Notes under the pieces: generated by a model
Told to the model about the DNA's origin: nothing
Database searches by the model: none
What the model saw: the letters and a program-made list of their open reading frames with translations, nothing else
In this document: positions 1-5,497 of the stretch, in pieces
Layout of the letters: each line of letters begins with the position of its first letter
Position numbering within the stretch: position 1 is the first letter of the stretch
DNA from: Bifidobacterium breve
GTDB taxonomy: Bacteria; Actinomycetota; Actinomycetes; S36-B12
DNA length: 6,038 bases
Direction: 5' to 3'
Assembly: GCA_945870085.1 (NCBI GenBank)
Contig: CAMBQX010000108.1
Coordinates: 1 to 6,038, forward strand
Made by a program: the position numbers and the translations under genes

Positions 1-41
1 GGGGCCTACGTCACCCCGCTATAGATATTCACACCGGCGGT

Positions 42-104
42 CCGGTACCTGCTGGATCCGTCATTTCTGGGCCGGTACCTGCTGGATCCGTCATTTCTGG
101 GCCG
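42..104. repeat. Perfect 30-bp tandem direct repeat, about 2.1 copies
   Basis: The unit at 42-71 is repeated base for base at 72-101, and the first three bases (ccg) recur at 102-104. Each unit contains two 6-bp palindromes, GGTACC and GGATCC, and ends in TTCTGGG. Because 30 is divisible by three, every frame without a stop stays open across the copies, so openness here is no evidence of coding. The repeat lies beyond the 3' end of the C26 hydrolase gene. Absence of any divergence suggests a recent duplication, or a repeat kept identical. It has no spacers, so it is not a CRISPR array. Its function is unknown. Confidence 0.9.
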
Positions 105-126
105 ATTTTTGACGGTTTCAGCAGGT
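77..126. other. Interrupted inverted repeat (hairpin-forming dyad) downstream of the C26 hydrolase gene
   Basis: ACCTGCTG at 77-84 is the reverse complement of CAGCAGGT at 119-126, and CCGTCA at 88-93 is the reverse complement of TGACGG at 110-115. The arms are separated by a symmetric 3-nt internal loop and close on a 16-nt loop, giving 14 perfect pairs. The left arm sits inside the second 30-bp repeat unit, so the first unit supplies an alternative left arm at 47-54 and 58-63. It lies 52 bases beyond the stop codon of the minus-strand hydrolase gene and could end its transcript, but no T-run follows. It could equally be the end of a decayed mobile element. The structure is seen directly; the role is inferred. 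Confidence 0.6.
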
Positions 127-177
127 CAAAGGTGCGGGCACCCGGGATGTGGCAAGGCGCCGGGCAAAGGCTTTAGG

Positions 178-900
178 TTAGGTGCGATACCTGATGGCCG
201 CGGCCAAGAAGGTGCCGATCAAGTTGGCATCGGCAATCCGTCGATCCGGGTGTTCTGGATGCCATTGCACCCCGAGACAAAAGTCTGCGCTGGTGTCCTC
301 ACAAACTTCAATAGTGCCATCCGCTGCCCACCCGGTCACCGTTAAGTCGCCGGGGCTATCGATGCCCTGGTGGTGCGAAGAGTTCACGGTGGTAGCCGTG
401 GTTCCCATCACTTGCGCAATGAGCGAGCCGGGGGCGAAAGATGCTTCATGGTCAACGAACTGCCCGGGCGCCTCACGGTGCACAGTTGCTAACCCCAGGT
501 CGGGTAAATTTTGAATTAACGTGCCGCCATGGGCCACGGCCATGATCTGCAATCCGCGGCAAATACCTAGCACCGGCATCCCCCGCTCGCGAGCGCCGCG
601 GTAGAGCACGGTTTCGGATTCATCCCTTGACTCGCGGGGAGTATCGGCGCTCGAATGAGGTGTCGCACCATAACGCCGCGAATCAACATCGGCACCGCCC
701 ACCAGCACCAATCCGTCAAGGCGATCAAGTGCGTTGGCATTGCTCGCCGGCGGCAACAACACGATGCTCGCACCTGCCTCTTGGAAGAGGTCGAGATACC
801 AGTGCGGTAGGGCAGCGGCCTGGACATCCCAGGCCCCCCACTTGGCCTGCTCGAAGTACACCGAGACACCGACCACGGGGGCTGACATCGAGGCCGGCAT
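178..900 (-). CDS. Gamma-glutamyl-gamma-aminobutyrate hydrolase-like protein (peptidase C26, class I glutamine amidotransferase fold)
   Basis: This 240-residue cytoplasmic protein has the full class I glutamine amidotransferase-like triad. The nucleophile elbow GICRG carries Cys114, and the VQWHPE motif carries His214 and Glu216. The VNSSHHQG stretch at 172-179 and GGADVDSRRYG at 68-78 are characteristic of the PuuD/C26 group, which cleaves gamma-glutamyl amides such as gamma-glutamyl-GABA. Length fits the family. Ser74 stands where most relatives have proline (D-V-D-P), a minor change outside the triad. The ATG at 900 is chosen because a GAGAG stretch lies about 9 nt upstream; a second ATG at 888 (residue 5) is possible. 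The gene stands alone, divergent from an antiporter gene, with no putrescine-pathway genes in view, so the true substrate (gamma-glutamyl-GABA or another gamma-glutamyl compound) is not settled. Family assignment is firm; substrate is not. Confidence 0.9.
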   Translation of the reverse strand: MPASMSAPVVGVSVYFEQAKWGAWDVQAAALPHWYLDLFQEAGASIVLLPPASNANALDRLDGLVLVGGADVDSRRYGATPHSSADTPRESRDESETVLYRGARERGMPVLGICRGLQIMAVAHGGTLIQNLPDLGLATVHREAPGQFVDHEASFAPGSLIAQVMGTTATTVNSSHHQGIDSPGDLTVTGWAADGTIEVCEDTSADFCLGVQWHPEHPDRRIADANLIGTFLAAAIRYRT

Positions 901-934
901 TGGGCAATGCTCTCACGAGGATGAGGACGTGCCG

Positions 935-951
935 TAGATTCCCCCATTATG
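935..951 (+). promoter_or_regulatory. Candidate -10 element (TAGATT) and leaderless start of the antiporter gene
   Basis: TAGATT at 935-940 fits the TAnnnT -10 consensus. Its last base is followed by 8 bases before the ATG at 949, so transcription could begin at or within a few bases of the start codon. There is no Shine-Dalgarno sequence at normal distance; the purine-rich GAGGATGAGGA at 917-927 is more than 20 bases from the ATG. Leaderless mRNAs with this arrangement are common in actinobacteria. No clear -35 hexamer is visible. The 48-bp gap must also hold the promoter for the divergent hydrolase gene, for which I cannot pick out a convincing element. Confidence 0.45.
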
Positions 952-2136
952 CAATCGGATTTGTCATCACTTCTAGTTATTGTTGCGATCTCCGCCGTGG
1001 TACCACTAATAGTTGGACTCACGCGTATTCGGGTAGCCGAGGTGGTGCTACTACTAGCCGGTGGCATCATCTTTGGCCCACACGCCCTCGGCTTGATTCA
1101 AGTGGATTCCGCGATCAATCTGCTTTCGGAAATGGGCCTAGGCCTGCTCTTCTTCGTCGCTGGCAATGAGCTCGAACGCCGCGCCGTCTCGGGCAAGAGT
1201 GGGCGGTTGGCCGCAATTGGGTGGGGCACATCAATTCTGCTCGCGGGTCTAGTGACCGGGGGCCTGTACGCCCTGGGCTTTATCCAAGACTATTTGGGTA
1301 TTGCTATTGCCCTGACTACAACCGCCTTAGGCACGCTGCTGCCACTCTTACGAGATGCCGGTGAATCAAAAACTCGCTTTGGACTCCTCTTCATGGGCGC
1401 CGGAGCCTGGGGAGAGTTCGGCCCGATTATCGCCATCGCTGTTTTGTTCGGCGCACAGTCTTCATTTTTCGCGCTTCTCTCGTTAGCGGGTTTTGCAATC
1501 CTTGCACTTCTTATTGCCGCCTTACCAAGTCGGCTGAACAGCCCGAGACTTCAGGCGGTGTTACGTCGCGGATATCGCACCAGCTCGCAAACCGCAGTGC
1601 GAATCACCATGCTGCTTCTTGTGTTCCTGTTGACCATGGCATCCGACTTTGGCCTTGATGCAGTTCTGGGTGCATTCATCGCCGGCATCATCGTCCGCCG
1701 CGTCGCACCTCATAGTGAGGAATCCAAACTGCACAATCGAATTGATGGCATCGCATTCGGATTCTTCATTCCGATTTTCTTCATCGTGTCCGGAGCCAAT
1801 CTTGACATCATCTCGATCATCAAGAATCCAACCACTCTCTTGGTGTTCTTTGTTCTGCTGCTATTCGTTCGCGGACTCCCTCAGTTCTTTATCTACCGAA
1901 AAATGATCCCGGATGTTTTCCAGCGCGGCCGATTTGCGCTACTGGTCGCTACCGGACTGCCGATGATCGTGGCGATTACAACGCTAGAAGTCGAATCAGG
2001 AGCAATGCTGCCCAAGAATGCCGCCGGGTTGGTTGGCGCGGGCGCCCTTTCGGTATTGGTGTTCCCGCTCGTAGCCAACGCTCTCGGCAAGAAAGTAAAA
2101 ACTCCGCTACCGGACGACGTTACTGTCGACAAGTGA
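949..2136 (+). CDS. Cation:proton antiporter, CPA2 / KefB-like (Na_H_Exchanger domain)
   Basis: This 395-residue integral membrane protein has about 12 hydrophobic segments and matches the monovalent cation:proton antiporter-2 family, which swaps K+ or Na+ for H+ across the cytoplasmic membrane. Family signatures are GIIFGPHALG (39-48), LLFFVAGNELE (66-76), a polar TTTALGTLLPLL stretch (123-134) preceding the GESKTRFG loop, GAFIAGIIVRR (241-251) and PIFFIVSGANLDI (275-287). In the core helix the usual Asp-Asp or Asn-Asp pair is absent; the segment reads AWGEFGP (153-159), leaving Glu156 as the likely ion-binding carboxylate. The protein ends shortly after the last helix with a short polar tail and lacks the C-terminal RCK/TrkA-N nucleotide-binding domain of KefB/KefC, so glutathione- or NAD-type gating is unlikely. 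The gene converges on rlmB, with 70 bp between stops. Transport of K+ versus Na+ cannot be decided from sequence. Confidence 0.9.
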   Translation: MQSDLSSLLVIVAISAVVPLIVGLTRIRVAEVVLLLAGGIIFGPHALGLIQVDSAINLLSEMGLGLLFFVAGNELERRAVSGKSGRLAAIGWGTSILLAGLVTGGLYALGFIQDYLGIAIALTTTALGTLLPLLRDAGESKTRFGLLFMGAGAWGEFGPIIAIAVLFGAQSSFFALLSLAGFAILALLIAALPSRLNSPRLQAVLRRGYRTSSQTAVRITMLLLVFLLTMASDFGLDAVLGAFIAGIIVRRVAPHSEESKLHNRIDGIAFGFFIPIFFIVSGANLDIISIIKNPTTLLVFFVLLLFVRGLPQFFIYRKMIPDVFQRGRFALLVATGLPMIVAITTLEVESGAMLPKNAAGLVGAGALSVLVFPLVANALGKKVKTPLPDDVTVDK

Positions 2137-2251
2137 GAAATGCTGAACTAAAGCGGCGTAGGCCGCGTGAAGTGCTGACCTAAAGCGGCCTAGACCGCGT
2201 GAAGTGCTAAACCCTAGCTGCGTAGACCGCATGTAGTGCTATACCAGCTGC
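2137..2251. repeat. Degenerate 32-bp tandem repeats spanning the 3' end of rlmB and the convergent gap
   Basis: Three successive 32-bp units start at 2137, 2169 and 2201, each beginning GAAATGCTG, GAAGTGCTG or GAAGTGCTA. Units 1 and 2 agree at 28 of 32 positions, and units 2 and 3 at about 24. A weaker, slightly shorter fourth copy extends to about 2251 inside rlmB. Read on the minus strand, the copies run from GCAGCT or GCCGCT to GCGGTCTA or GCGGCCTA, and the first lies in the conserved coding end of rlmB (residues around AAGIALHAVY). The array therefore looks like duplication of the rlmB 3' terminus, with the rlmB stop codon falling within the second copy. It begins right after the antiporter stop codon and fills the entire intergenic space. 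Confidence 0.75.
2153..2198. terminator. Possible weak bidirectional terminator hairpins between convergent genes
   Basis: Two of the 32-bp repeat units contain a GC-rich dyad. GCGGC at 2153-2157 pairs with GCCGC at 2162-2166 around a GTAG loop, and GCGG at 2185-2188 pairs with CCGC at 2195-2198 around a 6-nt loop. They lie where both the antiporter and the rlmB operon must end. Stems are only 5 and 4 bp and no clear T-run follows on either strand, so a classical intrinsic terminator is not shown. The position, more than the structure, supports the call. Confidence 0.25.
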
Positions 2252-3157
2252 CACCGAAGCATTAAGTGACTCCGTATCGCTGCTCATATCGATTCGAGCG
2301 AGCCAATCACAGGTCTCACCGACTAAGCGCGAAAGCCCTTCGCCCTCAGCCCCAATCACAATGACAACACGATCTGTCAAGGTATCAGCGGGTAACCCAG
2401 CTAAAGAGGTGGCGCCATCAGCGGCTAACCCGATAACCGTAAAGCCTTTCTTCTGCAATGCCTGCAGCGCACGAGTCAGGTTCGGTACCTGAGCAACCGG
2501 TACTCGCGCCAGCGCACCGGCTGATGTCTTCCAGGCTCCTGCGCTAATACCGGCCGCACGCCTCGTGGGGATAACGATGCCATCGGCCCCAAAAGCTGCC
2601 GCCGAGCGCGCCACTGCGCCAAGGTTACGCGGGTCGGTAACACCATCAAGTGCAACAAGGAGCGTGCCTCCACTCACCGAGGCAAGGTCGGCATAGTCAT
2701 AAGGTGGCATCGTTAGAACTAAACCTTGATGTACCGCGTCGTGGGTCATCACGTCGAGATCGGTTCTAGAAATCTCAAACATCGGCACGTTTTGCGCAAC
2801 CGCTAACCGCAAAGCCTCACGCAGACGATCATCGGCATCCATCTTTATCTGAACATAAAGTGCTTTCGCAGGCACTTTCGCGCGCAAGGCTTCAACAACT
2901 GAGTTGCGGCCGATAAGAAGGTCAGCAGTGTCTCGTGTGCGACCACTGGATGGGCGGGCAGTCTTTTTAGCCGTATCTTGAATCCGGACCGAGGCACGCT
3001 CCTTGCGCCCAGCTGGATGATGTGGACGTTCGACAGCCTTTGGCGTTGGACCTTTGCCTTTGAGTTGCTTGCGACGCTGACCACCCGAGCCCACTGTGGC
3101 ACCCTTTTTACTGCCGTCATTTCGCATCGCGCCACGACGTTGTGAATTACCGGCCAT
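2207..3157 (-). CDS. rlmB: 23S rRNA (guanosine-2'-O-)-methyltransferase RlmB (SpoU/TrmH family)
   Basis: This 316-residue protein transfers a methyl group from S-adenosylmethionine to the 2'-OH of a guanosine in 23S rRNA (G2251 in E. coli numbering). It opens with a basic, low-complexity, probably disordered tail (about 1-78, rich in Lys, Arg, Gly, Ser), as in actinobacterial relatives. The substrate-binding domain follows (about 79-152, starting LLIGRNSVVEAL), then the SPOUT knot domain (about 165-316). Motif 1 is DGVTDPRNLGAVARS with Asn178 and Arg184, motif 2 is IVIGAEGEGLSRL (266-278), and motif 3 is TESLNASVAAGIAL with Ser297, Asn299 and Ser301. The ATG at 3157 sits 2 nt after the cysS stop and has a good GGAG ribosome-binding site. 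It is the last gene of the operon. Its final codons lie in a degenerate tandem repeat, so the C-terminal residues AARV may have been remodelled. Function is confident; the exact methylated site is by homology. Confidence 0.95.
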   Translation of the reverse strand: MAGNSQRRGAMRNDGSKKGATVGSGGQRRKQLKGKGPTPKAVERPHHPAGRKERASVRIQDTAKKTARPSSGRTRDTADLLIGRNSVVEALRAKVPAKALYVQIKMDADDRLREALRLAVAQNVPMFEISRTDLDVMTHDAVHQGLVLTMPPYDYADLASVSGGTLLVALDGVTDPRNLGAVARSAAAFGADGIVIPTRRAAGISAGAWKTSAGALARVPVAQVPNLTRALQALQKKGFTVIGLAADGATSLAGLPADTLTDRVVIVIGAEGEGLSRLVGETCDWLARIDMSSDTESLNASVAAGIALHAVYAARV

Positions 3158-3159
3158 GA

Positions 3160-4569
3160 CTACTGCTCCAAAGTCCAGCGGGCACCTTGGGGGGTGTCCT
3201 CGATGCGAATACCGATGGCATCAAGCCCATCGCGGATGGCATCAGACGCCGCAAAATCCTTGCGAGCCCGAGCTTCTTGCCTTTGTTGCAGAGCTACCTG
3301 CACCAGCGCATCGATTACCGATTCAGTATCAGCATGGCCCGCTCCCACCCACGGCTCAGACCAAGGGTTGAGCCCGAGCACTTCGAGCATTGCAATAGTC
3401 GCATAGAAAGCATCGCCAACCAAACCCGCGTTCTTCTCGGTTAAAGCTGCGTTTCCATTTCGCACCGTCTCGTGCAAGACAGCAAATGCCTGCGGAACCG
3501 ATAAGTCGTCGTCCATGGCGGCATCAAAGGCCTCTGGCCGCGCCGACGGATTTGGCGAAAGGAGCAGCGGATCGCCGCCGAGGAACTCGTGGCTGCGTTG
3601 CAGGAAGCCTTCGATTCGACGAAAACCTTGCCCGGCATCATTAACAGAATCGTCGGAGTACTCAAGCATTGATCGGTAATGCGCACCCACCAAGTAGTAG
3701 CGCAATTCGATTGGGCGAACTCTCTTGACGATTTCGTCGACAAGCAGTGAGTTGCCAAGTGACTTGCTCATTTTCTCGCCGGCGGTCGTGACCCAGGCAT
3801 TGTGAAGCCAGTAATTTGCGAATTTATCACCGGCAGCCTTCGACTGCGCGATCTCATTTTCGTGATGCGGGAAAATAAGGTCTAGGCCACCACCGTGGAT
3901 ATCAAAATGCGAGCCTAGGTACTTCTCTGCCATTGCTGAACACTCAATGTGCCAACCGGGTCGGCCAGGGCCCCATGGGGTATCCCAGTACGGTTCACCA
4001 GGCTTGGCTGATTTCCACATAGCAAAATCGCGGGCATCACGTTTGATCTGCGCCTCTGAATCAGGAGATGCCAACATATCGTCGATACGCTGTCCACTTA
4101 ATTTGCCGTACCCCTCAAATGCGCGCACGTCAAAATAAACATCGCCGTTCATCGCATAGCCATGACCGACTGCGATCAACCGCTGCATCATTTGAATCAT
4201 TTCGGGGATGTGGCCGGTGGCGCGAGGCTCATAGGTTGGCGGCAGGCACCCAAGCGCGTCGTAAGCGCGACTGAATGCGCGTTCATTGCGCATGGCTACC
4301 ACCCAATACGGCACATCATCATGGCCCGCGTTATGGATGATCTTGTCGTCAATGTCGGTGACATTACGAATGAAAGTGACGTCAAATCCTCGAGCAGTTA
4401 GCCACCGACGCAACACGTCAAATGCGACCCCGCTGCGGATGTGGCCAACATGGGGCGGCGCCTGAACGGTGGCCCCGCATAGATAAACACCGACCTTGCC
4501 AGGGGCGATAGGCACGAACTCACGCACTGACCGCGTGGAAGTGTCATAAAAAGATAGGGAAGGCGGCAC
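3160..4569 (-). CDS. cysS: Cysteine--tRNA ligase (cysteinyl-tRNA synthetase)
   Basis: This 469-residue class I aminoacyl-tRNA synthetase joins cysteine to tRNA-Cys at the expense of ATP in the cytoplasm. The catalytic Rossmann domain begins with LCGATVQAPPHVGHIRSG, containing the HIGH-type motif HVGH at 40-43. The KMSKS loop is complete at 266-270. The catalytic zinc ligands seen in E. coli CysRS are all present: Cys31, Cys210 (in WHIECSAM), His235 and Glu239 (in FPHHENE). The helical anticodon-binding region follows, ending with the KDFAASDAIRDGLDAIGI and EDTPQGARWTL signatures. Length is normal. The start is GTG at 4569; an in-frame TAG at 4579-4581, the stop of the upstream gene, bars any start further upstream. 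There is no obvious Shine-Dalgarno, which fits reinitiation from the PPOX gene ending 9 nt before. A cysteine ligase of mycothiol synthesis (MshC) is related, but the full C-terminal region, length and operon favour CysS. Confidence 0.97.
   Translation of the reverse strand: MPPSLSFYDTSTRSVREFVPIAPGKVGVYLCGATVQAPPHVGHIRSGVAFDVLRRWLTARGFDVTFIRNVTDIDDKIIHNAGHDDVPYWVVAMRNERAFSRAYDALGCLPPTYEPRATGHIPEMIQMMQRLIAVGHGYAMNGDVYFDVRAFEGYGKLSGQRIDDMLASPDSEAQIKRDARDFAMWKSAKPGEPYWDTPWGPGRPGWHIECSAMAEKYLGSHFDIHGGGLDLIFPHHENEIAQSKAAGDKFANYWLHNAWVTTAGEKMSKSLGNSLLVDEIVKRVRPIELRYYLVGAHYRSMLEYSDDSVNDAGQGFRRIEGFLQRSHEFLGGDPLLLSPNPSARPEAFDAAMDDDLSVPQAFAVLHETVRNGNAALTEKNAGLVGDAFYATIAMLEVLGLNPWSEPWVGAGHADTESVIDALVQVALQQRQEARARKDFAASDAIRDGLDAIGIRIEDTPQGARWTLEQ
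3166..3169 (-). promoter_or_regulatory. Ribosome binding site of rlmB, embedded in the last codons of cysS
   Basis: On the minus strand GGAG lies 8 nt before the rlmB ATG at 3157 and overlaps the final Leu-Glu codons of cysS. It is the clearest Shine-Dalgarno match among the operon junctions and fixes the rlmB start. Because it sits within translated cysS sequence, ribosomes finishing cysS could restart on rlmB. Confidence 0.7.
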
Positions 4570-4578
4570 AGGCGAAGG

Positions 4579-4980
4579 CTACCGCAGCAGCGTGACGATC
4601 TTTTTTGGAGTAATACGAACGACCACCCGCACGTTATCGGTGCCGTCGTCCATGGGGTAGCGATCAAGGCCCATATAAGCCTTAGCGGCACGGTCGATCA
4701 GCTCACGGCCGCCCTCTTCTGTCATGGTGGCGGTGCCCCGAACCTCGACATATGAGTACGGGGCCTCCTTGGGGTAGACCAACAAAGTGACCTTGGAGTT
4801 CTTCTCGATATTTAGGTGCTTTCTGCGACCCTTAACCGTGGAGACCAGAAGTTCTTCGCCGTCGCGCTCAACCCAAACCACAGACAGGTGCGGTTGACCA
4901 TCAGGGAGCATCGTGGCGATTGTCGCGAACTCAGGAGCGTCAAACCAGGGCTTTACTGAATCAGGGATTTGGGTTGTCAT
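4579..4980 (-). CDS. PPOX-class, probably F420-dependent, split-barrel oxidoreductase-like protein
   Basis: This 133-residue protein resembles the pyridoxamine-5'-phosphate-oxidase-like split beta-barrel family (Putative_PNPOx; actinobacterial Rv1155-type, FDOR-B). Supporting stretches are FATIATMLPDGQPHLSVVWVERDG (18-41, the first barrel strands), LLVSTVKGRRKHLNIEKNSKVTLLVYP (44-70, with the typical cofactor-phosphate-binding G-R-x-K-x-x-N-L pattern) and YVEVRGTATM (77-86). Members bind F420, FMN, FAD or haem-like ligands as dimers; many have no known substrate. The ATG at 4980 is preferred, 10 nt after the ispF stop, because residues from there match the family. An upstream ATG at 5025 would overlap ispF and add 15 residues with no family resemblance. 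No clear Shine-Dalgarno is visible, so translational coupling to ispF is plausible. Its position between ispF and cysS is unusual. Cofactor choice is inferred; no F420-synthesis gene is in view. Confidence 0.85.
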   Translation of the reverse strand: MTTQIPDSVKPWFDAPEFATIATMLPDGQPHLSVVWVERDGEELLVSTVKGRRKHLNIEKNSKVTLLVYPKEAPYSYVEVRGTATMTEEGGRELIDRAAKAYMGLDRYPMDDGTDNVRVVVRITPKKIVTLLR

Positions 4981-4990
4981 AGCCAAAAGT

Positions 4991-5497
4991 CTAGATCTCG
5001 TTGTCAGAGGAGGAGACAGTGGCAATGGCCATCGCCGCCAAACCCTCGCCGCGGCCGGTTAGCCCAAGGCCGTCGGTGGTGGTGCCGGAGACATGCACCG
5101 GGGCACCGATCGCTGCCGAAAGCACATCTTGGGCTTCTTGACGCCGAGAACTTACGCGCGGTTGATTGCCGATAATTTGCACACTGGCGTTGCCGATAAC
5201 GAATCCTGACTTACGCACCAACCCAGCGACCTCAGATAACAGGGTTACCCCAGATGCGGCCGAGTACTTTGGATCCTCCGTGCCGAATACTGATCCCAGA
5301 TCACCCAGGCCGGCAGCACCCAAAAGGGCATCACAAATTGCATGTGCTGCAACATCGGCATCCGAGTGCCCGCTCAGGCCAATGGCATCAGGCCAAAATA
5401 AACCAGCAAGCCATAGCGGCCTGCTTGAATCGAATGCGTGTACGTCAACCCCGATGCCCACCAGAGGGATCGAGAAGTTTCGATTGCTAGACGGCAC
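4991..5497 (-). CDS. ispF: 2-C-methyl-D-erythritol 2,4-cyclodiphosphate synthase
   Basis: IspF closes CDP-methylerythritol 2-phosphate to the cyclodiphosphate with loss of CMP, the fifth step of the MEP isoprenoid pathway; the enzyme works as a trimer. The metal ligands Asp18 and His20 are in GIGVDVHAF, and His52 is in ADVAAHAICDALLGAAGLGD. The C-terminal nucleotide-binding signature TTTDGLGLTGRGEGLAA (139-155) is intact. The called start is GTG at 5497, which overlaps the ispD end by 11 nt and has a GGCGG ribosome-binding-like sequence 7 nt upstream. It gives 168 residues, slightly long for the family (about 157-160). A second GTG at 5461 would give 156 residues starting right at the conserved core, but it has no good ribosome-binding site. 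Gene identity is certain; the start is moderately so. Confidence 0.95.
   Translation of the reverse strand: MPSSNRNFSIPLVGIGVDVHAFDSSRPLWLAGLFWPDAIGLSGHSDADVAAHAICDALLGAAGLGDLGSVFGTEDPKYSAASGVTLLSEVAGLVRKSGFVIGNASVQIIGNQPRVSSRRQEAQDVLSAAIGAPVHVSGTTTDGLGLTGRGEGLAAMAIATVSSSDNEI

Noticed and set aside
29..94. A tiny minus-strand reading frame starting MTDPAGTGPEM across the repeat.
   Set aside because: It is only 21 codons, has no ribosome-binding site, and is composed almost wholly of the duplicated unit.
42..104. CRISPR array at the 30-bp repeats.
   Set aside because: The copies are directly abutting, with no spacers, and there are only two.
131..167. GC-rich short dyads (GGTG/CACC around 131-142, CCGGG/CCCGG around 142-164) as a terminator for the C26 gene.
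   Set aside because: Stems are 4-5 bp, loops are very short or long, and no T-run follows. The dyad at 77-126 is a better candidate.
3..176. A plus-strand frame open from the left edge to a TAG at 174-176, reading through the 30-bp repeats (Val-Pro-Ala-Gly-Ser repeats).
   Set aside because: It could be the end of a gene from the left, but no family resemblance is seen, another plus frame is also open to 112, and the repeat length keeps frames open by chance. The evidence does not favour any one frame.
567..1070. A 167-codon minus-strand open frame spanning the divergent gap.
   Set aside because: It overlaps the C26 gene in another frame and the antiporter on the opposite strand; the composition is that of a shadow frame.
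627..1169. A 180-codon plus-strand open frame overlapping the hydrolase and antiporter genes.
   Set aside because: It runs antisense to the conserved C26 gene and out of frame with the antiporter. Its translation is Arg- and Pro-rich, with no family features.
4981..5025. An extended start for the PPOX protein at 5025.
   Set aside because: The added 15 residues have no family resemblance and lie wholly within or just after the ispF end; the ATG at 4980 fits the operon spacing better.
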